Origin: JAHELQ01 sp965603365
Lineage (GTDB): Bacteria > Acidobacteriota > Aminicenantia > UBA2199
Direction: 5' to 3'
Assembly (NCBI GenBank): GCA_965603365.1
Contig: CBFDCR010000002.1
Location: 62,001 to 126,000, forward strand
Length of the DNA stretch: 64,000 nucleotides
Shown here piece after piece: positions 17,815 through 25,769 of this stretch; the first letter of the stretch is position 1; each line of letters opens with the position of its first letter. The notes below the pieces were generated by a model. The model saw only the letters and a program-made list of their open reading frames with translations. It was not told the DNA's origin and did no database searches. The translations under genes and the position numbers were made by a program.

Positions 17815-18977
17815 AATTTCCCCTTCCCCTTTGCCGACTGCATTCCGCCGCTGCCCCGGACGTCCTCCGGGGATTGGGGTATTGCCAGGCCTTCCCGGGC
17901 TTCGGCCCACACTTCGCCCAGGATTTTTGTCCCGTCTGCCAGACCGCGTACAATGGCCGTATCGCCTCTCTCGGCCACGACCCGGACCGGTTTTAATACC
18001 AGGACCGAGTTTTCCACCACAAAGAGGCGGTTATTCTCCACCAGCAGGTCTTTGGAGACGGCCACGGCGTCGGTAACGGGTTTGCCCTCGGTTCCGGCAA
18101 TCATATACATCCCGTCCCGCAGCCGGGGATCTTTTAGGTGGATGTATACTTTAACCGTCAGGGAGGTGGTGTCCAACACCCGGTTGATCCGCCGGATATG
18201 TCCCTCAAAGGTTCCCGGGACATCTTCGCTGGACAGGTTGACCCTTTGCCCCACCTCGAGGCGGTTGGCATCAAAAAGAGTGACGGCGGCCTCCATTTCG
18301 TAAACCTCTGTGCTGATGAATTCGCCCAGTTTCTGCCCCACCCGCACCAGGGTACCGGGATTGATCAATGCCTCGCTCACCACGCCTCTAAAGGGAGCCG
18401 GGATGGTGTATTTGGAGAGCGTGGTTTCCATGCCTTTAATCACATAGTATTGGTTGTAGATATTCCGGGAGGCGATATAATAGCGTTCCTTGTCGCTGGC
18501 CGGCTCAGGCAGGGGCTTGAGTGCCTTGGGCAAATCCATGTTTTTCAGGTAAATCTCCCAGCGGGGACTGCTCTGGGGAAAATCGATGGACAAATCCGGC
18601 AGAAGGAGAGTTAACTGGTTGAGAAGGCTGCTTCTTTGAGCCAGGACATTGTTCCTGTATACCCGGTCATCGATGGCGATCATCACCTCTCCCTTGTTAA
18701 ACGGGTTTCCCGCCTTGAAACGCCTGGGGGTGCTCAACAAAACCCCGGATACTTCGGCATATATTTCTACCTTGTCATAGGCGTACAACGGGCCACTCAT
18801 CTCAATGGGAATGTTAACATCTATATTCTGAACAGTAATGATAGGGATAGGCTTCTTCTGGTCGGCAGTTGGCTTGCGCCGCATCGGTTCCTTTTGGCGG
18901 CTTAGAATGTTACTGATAATCAGGCCCGCCAGGACCATGAACCCGGCCATTACCCATACCCATTTATTTTTTTTCAT
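17811..18977 (-). CDS. RND efflux periplasmic adaptor (HlyD/MFP family)
   Basis: 388 residues. One N-terminal membrane anchor (VWVMAGFMVLAGLIISNIL), then the lipoyl/barrel-sandwich half (MSGPLYAYDKVEIYAEVSGV), a helical hairpin, and the second lipoyl half (YTIPAPFRGVVSEALINPGT), the signature of membrane-fusion proteins. It links pump and outer channel. Start ATG 18977 has a perfect GAGGAGG ribosome site; the open frame to 19073 is not supported. First gene of the operon. Its upstream region holds a short array of the 20-21 bp repeat. Confidence 0.93.
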   Translation of the reverse strand: MKKNKWVWVMAGFMVLAGLIISNILSRQKEPMRRKPTADQKKPIPIITVQNIDVNIPIEMSGPLYAYDKVEIYAEVSGVLLSTPRRFKAGNPFNKGEVMIAIDDRVYRNNVLAQRSSLLNQLTLLLPDLSIDFPQSSPRWEIYLKNMDLPKALKPLPEPASDKERYYIASRNIYNQYYVIKGMETTLSKYTIPAPFRGVVSEALINPGTLVRVGQKLGEFISTEVYEMEAAVTLFDANRLEVGQRVNLSSEDVPGTFEGHIRRINRVLDTTSLTVKVYIHLKDPRLRDGMYMIAGTEGKPVTDAVAVSKDLLVENNRLFVVENSVLVLKPVRVVAERGDTAIVRGLADGTKILGEVWAEAREGLAIPQSPEDVRGSGGMQSAKGKGKL

Positions 18978-19326
18978 CAGGCCTCCTCTAGCTTCGTAAA
19001 ATTTATTTTTAACATTATACGCAATTGATGGGTATAAAGTTTTAAACAACCAGACCTCCCCAATCTTGCTCATTAACCGGAACTTTTTGCCTGGCCCGTT
19101 ATCCTTTTTATTTTCAAGAGAGTATCAAGACCTGAGGTGTCAACAGAAAATATGAATAAAAATGTTATTTAGTACGTTTCTACCATGAATAAGTACAATT
19201 CTACCACTCATTATCATGATTTCCACCGGTGGAAATGGCCAAAAACACCCGTAGGAACGCCCAAACACTCCGTTTAAACGGCAAGAAATCCCGTAAAAGG
19301 GAGTCAAGGTTGCTGTATTAGTATGG
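18978..19326. other. Intergenic region between efflux operon and serine hydrolase
   Basis: About 349 bases without a gene. It holds the leader of the efflux operon, AT-rich DNA around 19140-19220 and the short repeat array at 19222-19310. No promoter boxes can be assigned with confidence. Confidence 0.6.
19222..19310. repeat. Short array of the 20-21 bp repeat, about 4 units
   Basis: Units such as 19250-19269 CGTAGGAACGCCCAAACACT and 19270-19290 (CCGTTTAAACGG palindrome, then CAAGAAATC) match the pattern of the 12940-13306 array: a short palindromic centre followed by C-x-A-x-AAA-T-C. CCACCGGTGG at 19222-19231 is another perfect palindrome. This array sits at the upstream side of the efflux operon, the larger one at its downstream side. 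Confidence 0.6.
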
Positions 19327-21006
19327 TTATTTACGTCTCATTTCTAAACTTCTGCCCCCCTGGTGCAACGTGAGTCCGGTTACTTTGCCTCCGGCATCTC
19401 TTACAAACTCCAGGTGGGCGTCGGCCACTTTGAAGAAAAATTTATTCTGGCTTTCCGGGAAAATCTCGAACTCAGACTGACCCTTCAGTTGGGCATAGAA
19501 TTTCCCCCCCCTCTGTTTGACAGCCATCTCTATACCCTCTTCACTCTCATACAGCCCCACATAATCATTAAATATCCCGGCAGCCAACTGGATTGTTTTC
19601 CTTTCCGTTGGTTTCCTGTCCGTTTTATTGGCTTCTACATCTGGCCCCTGGCCATGTATCACCAGCTTGACGACCTGTCCATCTTTGTCCCGGACAATGG
19701 TGAAATGAGTGAAGCTGTCCTCATAAAAAAATTTGCTTTCCGATGAGGCAAAGAGTGCCGATTTGCCGCCGCCGGTCTGCTGGGAATAAAGGCCGGTTCC
19801 CTCCCGGGTAACGGTGAGGGAGACACCTTTAGAAATCTCATAAACACCGACGATCTCGTCCAGGATTTTGCTGTCCAGGGTGATGGCTTTTTTTCTTTTG
19901 ACATCTTTTCCGCACAGCAAGGCGGCGGTCCAGCGCGCTGTGAATGGCGCATCCACGACAACAATGGCATTGGTCAATACGGTTACAAAGATATTTTTCT
20001 CCGGCAGATATAGGGCATGAGTGATAAAACCATTTATGCCGCCCCCATGCTCCACCGATTTCTCACCGAATAAGGAGTTGAGCCACAAACCGTACCCGTA
20101 TTTCTGTGTCTGGCTGCCGGCATATTTTGTGGCCGTGGTCATCAGTTTAAACGATTTTTGGGAAACCACTTTACCCGAATGCAGCGCTTTGGTCCAGGCC
20201 CACAAGTCGTCTGCCGTGGAGAGCAGTGCCCCGCCTGCATAAACTTGAGTCATGCTTATATAATCGGCATTTATATGTCCATTCTTTGTCGCCTGATAGC
20301 CGGTCGCTCGATTCGGAATTATACGGCTGTGACTGCCGTAATAGGAATTCCTCATGCCCAATGGTTTGAAAATTCTCTCATTAATAAACTCTTCATAGGT
20401 CTTGCCGGAGACTTTCTCTATTATGACTCCTAAGAGAAAATAACCGGAATTATTGTATTTAAATTGCTCACCGGGTTTAAAATCCAGGGGCTCATTTTTA
20501 AACACCTCCACAAACTCAGCCGGTTTAAAATCGTTTCGGATGGTGACAAAAAAATCCTGCCTATCGTCGTAACTTTTAATCCCGGAGGTATGATTTAAGA
20601 GGTTGTGGATGGTAATCTTATTTCCCCTGGTCGGATAATCGGGCATAAACTTTGTAATCTCATCATCCAGAGAGATCTTGCCCTCTTCCAAAAGCATCAT
20701 GATGCCGGCAGAGGTAAACTGTTTGGTAATAGAGCCTATACGGAACACCATCGCCGGTTTGATGGGAACGCCAAGCTCCATATTGGCCAGGCCGTAACCT
20801 TTACGCAAGACGACTTTTCCATCCTTTACCGCCAGCACCACTGCCCCGGGCCCGTCTGCTGAAATTCTCTGGTTAAAAAAGGCATCAATCTCTCTGGCCA
20901 ACTCAGCGGTAGACACAGCCGTGGCCCCCAATGTCCCGGCGGATACAAGTAACATCGATAAGGCGGCCGCAATAACCATTAATACTGAAAACTTTTTTCT
21001 AATCAT
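19327..21006 (-). CDS. Secreted serine hydrolase, class C beta-lactamase/PBP fold
   Basis: 559 residues. Signal peptide (MIRKKFSVLMVIAAALSMLL), then a beta-lactamase-type domain with Ser92-x-x-Lys95 (SITK), YNNSGY as the YxN-type motif and EHGGGINGF as the HxG-type motif. All catalytic residues are present. The C-terminal 170 residues form two similar segments (each near IFNDYVGLYE / ILDEIVGVYE), like the DUF3471-type add-on seen on esterases of this family. Likely substrates are peptides, esters or cell-wall fragments rather than antibiotics. ATG 21006 has GGAGG 9 bases upstream; the start at 21039 lies before that site. It stands alone on the minus strand, 70 bases after the HAAS pair. Confidence 0.9.
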   Translation of the reverse strand: MIRKKFSVLMVIAAALSMLLVSAGTLGATAVSTAELAREIDAFFNQRISADGPGAVVLAVKDGKVVLRKGYGLANMELGVPIKPAMVFRIGSITKQFTSAGIMMLLEEGKISLDDEITKFMPDYPTRGNKITIHNLLNHTSGIKSYDDRQDFFVTIRNDFKPAEFVEVFKNEPLDFKPGEQFKYNNSGYFLLGVIIEKVSGKTYEEFINERIFKPLGMRNSYYGSHSRIIPNRATGYQATKNGHINADYISMTQVYAGGALLSTADDLWAWTKALHSGKVVSQKSFKLMTTATKYAGSQTQKYGYGLWLNSLFGEKSVEHGGGINGFITHALYLPEKNIFVTVLTNAIVVVDAPFTARWTAALLCGKDVKRKKAITLDSKILDEIVGVYEISKGVSLTVTREGTGLYSQQTGGGKSALFASSESKFFYEDSFTHFTIVRDKDGQVVKLVIHGQGPDVEANKTDRKPTERKTIQLAAGIFNDYVGLYESEEGIEMAVKQRGGKFYAQLKGQSEFEIFPESQNKFFFKVADAHLEFVRDAGGKVTGLTLHQGGRSLEMRRK

Positions 21007-21076
21007 TCTTTTTTTCCTCCTTCTTATAATGTTTAACATATTATATTGTTATACGAGGTAATGTGTTAAAAATTTT

Positions 21077-21712
21077 TTAACTACTCCCTACTTTTTCTTG
21101 TATATGCCTCCTTTTTAGTACTCTTAACAACCTGGTTAATCCCATATAAAGGAGTACCGCTAGACCGACTCCTATGGGAATGAGCCAATAGCCTAAAACC
21201 TCGGCGGCATTTGTTTGATTGGCATCAAAACCATAAGAGTATTCTCCGCTTTTATGCAAAAATATGCCGACATATTCCGGGAAAAGAATCTTTAAAATGG
21301 TAAACAAACCGATCATAAAGGCAATGCCGTAGCCGATTAAAAACAGTAGAGAGAAGAAGACATGCTTGACACCGCCCCGGATATAATAATATAGACCTCT
21401 AACAATCGTCTTAGGGTTGTATGTCTGTGACGCATCAACCAGCAGTCGCTCCGCCACCATGGGAGTTATGTACTCTTCGGGGTCGCCGATTTTATCAATG
21501 GCATTCAACAGCCTGTCGGCTTCACTCCCCCCGGTTTCCCGGCTGAAACTTTCATATAGATGATCCTGAATTTCAAGCTTCAACTCCTGTTGACTTTCAG
21601 GCTGTATTGATTTTGAGAAAAACTTCACCCGTCGAAAATACTGGTTCCAGATTCTTTGGGCCAATGGATCGGAAAAAAGCGTCTCCACCTTCTGCGAATT
21701 TTCTATGGCCAT
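21077..21712 (-). CDS. HAAS-domain membrane protein, copy 2
   Basis: 211 residues. The N-terminal half is soluble and helical (FFSKSIQPESQQELKLEIQD, DRLLNAIDKIGDPEEYITPM), the HAAS-type domain found beside PadR regulators. The C-terminal half has about three membrane helices (VFFSLLFLIGYGIAFMIGLF and VLGYWLIPIGVGLAVLLYMG). It is a paralog of the gene just upstream, with which it shares long identical DNA around the DRLLNAIDKIGDPEEYI segment. Family members are thought to signal membrane state to PadR-type regulators. Starts 4 bases after the stop of copy 1. Confidence 0.8.
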   Translation of the reverse strand: MAIENSQKVETLFSDPLAQRIWNQYFRRVKFFSKSIQPESQQELKLEIQDHLYESFSRETGGSEADRLLNAIDKIGDPEEYITPMVAERLLVDASQTYNPKTIVRGLYYYIRGGVKHVFFSLLFLIGYGIAFMIGLFTILKILFPEYVGIFLHKSGEYSYGFDANQTNAAEVLGYWLIPIGVGLAVLLYMGLTRLLRVLKRRHIQEKVGSS

Positions 21713-21716
21713 CTTC

Positions 21717-22313
21717 TCAGTCCTTGGCCAGCCTTTTTAATAACAACCTTGTCAATCCCATATAAATGGTAACCGACAAAATGATCCCTATCGGGATGAT
21801 CCAATAGCCTAAGATATCTGCCCTGATATCTTTTATATCCTCAATAATCCCAAAGGCAAGTCCGCCACGGCTGTTTATCAGTAAGCCCGAGGTCTCTGGT
21901 AAAAAAGGTTTTAACAAGGCAAAAAACCCTAAAATCAATGATATTGCGTAGCCAATTCCAAATAAAACGGCAATACAGAATCTCTTTACACCTCCCCAGA
22001 TATAGTAATATAATCCTTTAAAAATTGTCTTTGGGTTGAAGGATTGCGCAGCATTAATCAGGAGTTTTTCGGCAGCCATGGGTTTTATGTACTCTTCGGG
22101 GTCGCCGATTTTATCAATGGCATTCAACAGCCTGTCGGCTTCACTCTCCCCGGTTTCCCGGCTAAAACTTTCATATAAATGATCCTGAATTTCAAGCTTC
22201 AACTCTTCTTGAAGTTTGAGGTTTATTGATTTTGAGAACCGCCTGACCCGGCGAAAATAGTGGTCCCAGATTCTTTGGGCCAATGGATCGGCAAAAAGTT
22301 TTTTTACATTCAT
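21717..22313 (-). CDS. HAAS-domain membrane protein, copy 1
   Basis: 198 residues with the same plan as the next gene: N-terminal helical HAAS-type domain (KSINLKLQEELKLEIQDHLY, GDPEEYIKPM), then three membrane segments (IAVLFGIGYAISLILGFFAL, IIPIGIILSVTIYMGL). ATG 22313 overlaps the PadR stop as ATGA, so the two are translationally coupled. A tandem duplication explains the two copies. Function beyond partnership with PadR is unknown. Confidence 0.82.
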   Translation of the reverse strand: MNVKKLFADPLAQRIWDHYFRRVRRFSKSINLKLQEELKLEIQDHLYESFSRETGESEADRLLNAIDKIGDPEEYIKPMAAEKLLINAAQSFNPKTIFKGLYYYIWGGVKRFCIAVLFGIGYAISLILGFFALLKPFLPETSGLLINSRGGLAFGIIEDIKDIRADILGYWIIPIGIILSVTIYMGLTRLLLKRLAKD

Positions 22314-22678
22314 AATTCCGCCATTAATTGATCTATTGACGTGCTAAATTTCCCCCAGGCTCTCTTCATTCCGGCTAAAATGTTTTCTCCCTTTTCGGTT
22401 ATCTGGTAGTATTTACGGGGAATCCCGGTATCCATCTCTACCCATTTTGATATGATCAATTCATCCTTCTTTAACCGGTTTAAAAGGGGGTAAATCGTTC
22501 CTTCCGAAACATTAATCTCGGCAATCTCTTTTATCTTTTTGATCAACTCATATCCATAAAATTCCTGTTTTGCCAGGCATATCAGTATAATAAAATCAAG
22601 CATCCCTTTCCTGACCTGGGACTCCCATTTGGTTATCTTCTCATCATTCACCATATTGTTCCGTATCATGCTTAACAT
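22310..22678 (-). CDS. PadR-family transcriptional regulator
   Basis: 122 residues, typical of the short PadR class. FYGYELIKKIKE and VSEGTIYPLLNRLKKDELI form the winged-helix DNA-binding domain, and GIPRKYYQITEKG is the family wing. PadR proteins repress genes until a ligand or partner relieves them. It heads an operon with two HAAS-type membrane proteins, the known partner arrangement. Start taken at ATG 22678 with GCGAGGT upstream; ATG 22666 or 22654 are possible. The divergent promoter region with the 22841 gene is about 160 bases. Confidence 0.88.
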   Translation of the reverse strand: MLSMIRNNMVNDEKITKWESQVRKGMLDFIILICLAKQEFYGYELIKKIKEIAEINVSEGTIYPLLNRLKKDELIISKWVEMDTGIPRKYYQITEKGENILAGMKRAWGKFSTSIDQLMAEL

Positions 22679-22840
22679 TATACCTCGCTATGCGATGCCC
22701 GTCAAGTAAAATTTGAAGTTTCTTAAAAATTTAAGAATTCCTTAGAGAAGAATTTTCAGAATGTCCCCTTCTTTTGCTTATTGTTGTTTATTATTCAGGT
22801 ATGGTAAAATAAAACACTAAAAAGCCAATAAGGAGGCAAT

Positions 22841-24022
22841 ATGTTGAAAAATGTTTTTGTATTGGTGTTGATGGTGATATTCCTTATTTCCTGCCAGGCA
22901 GGAAAGGAAGAGGCAAAGAAGTTCTCCACCGATTTTACCCAGACTGTCGATAAATTTAGAGAAAAACGAGCCGAGGTCAAGACACGGGATGAATATATCG
23001 CTTACAAAGAAGAGAGGAAAAAGGAATTTGAGACCCTGCTGAAAAAATATGAAGAGAGCCCGGCCATCGAAGAGATCGAAATTCTAAGGAGCAAAGCACT
23101 ATTGCAACTGGGTGAACTGGATAAGGCTGAGGCAAAGATCGACGGGGTGTTGGCCGAGGGGCCTGAAAACGTCAATGAGGCCAAGATGGTGAAGGTGAAT
23201 ATTCTCATTAAGCGTGAAAAGTACAGTGAAGCTTACACTATTTTTAAGGACATCGAATCGGAAATTAAAGATCTAAATGACCTGTATAACGCCTACTATT
23301 ACATTGGCCAGGAATATGAAGATAATAAAGTTAAAAAAGATTATTCCAGGAAATTTTTAAATGCCCAGGATATCCCTGAGAACTTTAAAAAATCCCGATA
23401 CCAGATGTTTGGCAATTTAGCGGCCATTGCCATGGTAGAGGGAGATCCTGATAAGGCCAGGACCATTCTCAATGAAGGGATTGCCGATACGGAAGACGAA
23501 AGGCAAAAGGTCTCGTTGGAGAAGAGATTGGCGCAACTGGATTTTATCGGCAAGGGTACTTATCCCCTCTCCACTAAAACCTGGCTCAACTCCTCTTACC
23601 AGGATATCAAACAGTTGAGAGGCAAGGTCGTTGTTTTGTTTTTCTGGGCCACCTGGTGCCCGTACTGCCGGTCGATGTATCCTCTCCTTTTGGAGGCGTA
23701 CGATAAATACACGGATCAGGGATTAGTCGTGATTGGGGTGACCAGGCTGTATGGTATATATAGAGATGATATTGACGATAAGGGTAAGGTAGACAGAGAC
23801 GAGGAACTCGATCTGATCAAAAAATATCTGGAGCGAAAAAAAATTCTCATACCCTGTATTGTGGCGGATGATAAGGCGGATTTTGAAAGTTATAAGATCT
23901 CAGGGCTGCCCACCATGGTTTTTATAGACAGGCAGGGCAATATCGATTTCTTTAAAGTTGGTTCCGGCGACAACGAATTTGTAAAAGAAAAGATCAGGAA
24001 ACTGGTAGAAGAAGAAGTATAG
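22841..24022 (+). CDS. Lipoprotein with helical repeats and a thioredoxin (TlpA/ResA-like) domain
   Basis: 393 residues. Signal peptide with lipobox LISC (Cys20), so membrane anchored and periplasm-facing. Residues about 25-235 are helical with TPR-like pairs (LLQLGELDKAEAKIDGVLAE, GDPDKARTILNEGIADTEDE). The C-terminal 150 residues are a thioredoxin fold of the TlpA/AhpC-TSA type with FFWATWCPYC, giving the redox pair C-P-Y-C, and cis-Pro in SGLPTMVFI. It probably reduces or exchanges disulfides in envelope proteins. Strong ribosome site AAGGAGGCAAT. Convergent with the next gene, only 15 bases between stops. Confidence 0.9.
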   Translation: MLKNVFVLVLMVIFLISCQAGKEEAKKFSTDFTQTVDKFREKRAEVKTRDEYIAYKEERKKEFETLLKKYEESPAIEEIEILRSKALLQLGELDKAEAKIDGVLAEGPENVNEAKMVKVNILIKREKYSEAYTIFKDIESEIKDLNDLYNAYYYIGQEYEDNKVKKDYSRKFLNAQDIPENFKKSRYQMFGNLAAIAMVEGDPDKARTILNEGIADTEDERQKVSLEKRLAQLDFIGKGTYPLSTKTWLNSSYQDIKQLRGKVVVLFFWATWCPYCRSMYPLLLEAYDKYTDQGLVVIGVTRLYGIYRDDIDDKGKVDRDEELDLIKKYLERKKILIPCIVADDKADFESYKISGLPTMVFIDRQGNIDFFKVGSGDNEFVKEKIRKLVEEEV

Positions 24023-24037
24023 TTAAGTCCGATTTAT

Positions 24038-25495
24038 TTAATAGCCGATTCTGCCGCGAGACCCTATCCGTTGGGCATAGATATCGCTGTGGCTGCCACT
24101 GCGCTTATCGTACCAGGTTATGATGGCGCCGCCTCTACCGTCGGATACTGGCAGCGGATCGTATTGGCTTCCCCCGGCGGTGGATATGGCTGTACCCATT
24201 GCCGGCCATATGGCCTTGCCGTCGGGATTTAAACGCTGGGCATAGATGTTGTGATCGTTCTCCCGGTCAGGGGCTCTCCAGGCGATGATGACCCCGCCGT
24301 AACCGTCGGCGATGAGTTGGGGCCTAAACTGGTCCACCTGCGCCGCGCAAATGCCCACTCCATTGGCGGCCCATTTTGTCCGTCCGGCAGAATCGATCGA
24401 TTGGGCGTAGATGTTCCAGTCGTTCAGGTGCTTTTCCCTGCATACCCGCACGTCAAAATCAGTCTGCTTCTCGAAGGCGTCGTAATTGCAATCACTCCCC
24501 TTGCGATAATCCTGCCAGGCGATAATCGCCCCCCCCTTGCCGTCAGCTACCAGCCGGGGATCATATTGACTGTTTTCTGCCGTGCACACGGCAACGCCGT
24601 TTGCGGTCCATTGGGTTTTGCCGGTGATATCGATCAACTGGGTATAGATGTCATAGTGGCTGCCCCTTCGTTTATCCTGCCAGGCGATAATGGCCCCGCC
24701 TTTGTCGTCAGCTACCAGTTGGGGGTTCCTTTGATCATACTTCTCTGTACATACGGCGACGCCGCTGGTGCGCCATTGAATTCTGCCGAAGCCGTCGATC
24801 CGTTGACTGTAAATGTCGTACTGTGCTCCTCCGCGCCGATCCTGCCAGGCGATGACGGCGCCGCCCCGGTTATCGGAGATCATCCGGTGATGATCCTGAT
24901 CGCCTTCTACCGTGCATATGGCAGTACCGTCCTGCGCCCATAATACCTTCCCTTCGGCATCGACCCGCTGGGCATAGATATCGTAATCATGTTCATTTCG
25001 CCGGTCATACCAGGTGATGATGGCGCCGCCCTGGTTGTCGGAGATCAGGCAGGGATCATACTGGTCCCCTTCGGCCCTGCATATATGGACGCCGTCGGGA
25101 TTCCACAGGGCCTTGCCTTCACCATCGATGCGCTGGGCATAGATGTCATTGCCTTTGCCGCTGCGCCGATCATACCAGGTGATGATGAAATCCCCGTAAC
25201 GGTCGGCCAATACCCGGGGATGCCGCTGCGGCCCGCCGGCCGTACAAATGGCAACGCCGTCGGCAGTCCAAAAGGGGGTTCCTGAGGCATCGATTCGCTG
25301 CACGTAAATATCGTAATCCCCTCCCTTGCGGGAATCTTCCCATACGATCACTGCGCCGCCGCTGCCGTCGGCAGCCAGTTGGGGGCTCTTCTGGTCAAAG
25401 TCGGCTGTACATACCGGGGTGTTCTGACCCGGATTCCGGGTCCAACCAATAAAAAGGAAAACGATTGTTAATGTTAGCAATATTTTTTTTAACAT
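24038..25495 (-). CDS. Secreted protein of eight ~50-residue beta-propeller-like repeats
   Basis: 485 residues. An N-terminal hydrophobic segment (ILLTLTIVFLFIGW) acts as signal or anchor, then eight repeats. Each contains a (V/I)C(T/R)A..-Q..P-(R/Q)L(V/I)(A/S)D start, GGAIIAWQD or IITWYD, YDIYAQRID and W...G. The sixth repeat carries an extra 25 residues with DFDVRVCREKHLND. This looks like a beta-propeller outside the cytoplasm; no catalytic motif is visible. Repetition is so regular that the opposite strand stays open over 690 bases. Start ATG 25495 with GAGGAG upstream. Confidence 0.85.
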   Translation of the reverse strand: MLKKILLTLTIVFLFIGWTRNPGQNTPVCTADFDQKSPQLAADGSGGAVIVWEDSRKGGDYDIYVQRIDASGTPFWTADGVAICTAGGPQRHPRVLADRYGDFIITWYDRRSGKGNDIYAQRIDGEGKALWNPDGVHICRAEGDQYDPCLISDNQGGAIITWYDRRNEHDYDIYAQRVDAEGKVLWAQDGTAICTVEGDQDHHRMISDNRGGAVIAWQDRRGGAQYDIYSQRIDGFGRIQWRTSGVAVCTEKYDQRNPQLVADDKGGAIIAWQDKRRGSHYDIYTQLIDITGKTQWTANGVAVCTAENSQYDPRLVADGKGGAIIAWQDYRKGSDCNYDAFEKQTDFDVRVCREKHLNDWNIYAQSIDSAGRTKWAANGVGICAAQVDQFRPQLIADGYGGVIIAWRAPDRENDHNIYAQRLNPDGKAIWPAMGTAISTAGGSQYDPLPVSDGRGGAIITWYDKRSGSHSDIYAQRIGSRGRIGY

Positions 25496-25670
25496 ACTTG
25501 CAACTCCTCTCTGGGGATAAACAAACTTAAAACCGTAGTGTAGAATTATACCATATTCCTTAAACGATTAAAATGCTGCTCAGTGCATATAAAGGTATAA
25601 ACTGTTGGTGCATCGTTAAAAATATGCCGGTGTCTTTCTTAATTTAAGTGAAAAAAAAAGAAAAATGTAG

Positions 25671-25676
25671 TATAAT
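25671..25676 (+). promoter_or_regulatory. -10 box ahead of the 25770 gene
   Basis: A perfect TATAAT, 93 bases before ATG 25770. The -35 region is A-rich and has no clear box. It leaves a leader of about 85 bases that contains two hairpins. Confidence 0.5.
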
Positions 25677-25727
25677 ATTAACAGAGATCATGGTATTCGA
25701 CAAAAAGAATACAATAGTTTTGTTATC

Positions 25728-25752
25728 GAGAATCGATGATTCTCTTTTTTTT
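25728..25752 (+). terminator. Intrinsic-terminator hairpin in the leader of the 25770 gene
   Basis: GAGAATC-GAT-GATTCTC forms a perfect 7-bp stem with a 3-base loop, followed by eight T. It lies after the TATAAT box and only 17 bases before the ATG, so it would act as an attenuator rather than end an upstream gene, since the upstream gene runs the other way. A second small hairpin, GTATTC/GAATAC, lies just before it (25692-25711). Confidence 0.6.
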
Positions 25753-25769
25753 CTAATAGAGGAGGCAAA

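Noticed and set aside
24251..24943. 230-residue plus-strand frame
   Set aside because: Antisense to the eight-repeat gene; open only because the repeats share codon patterns.
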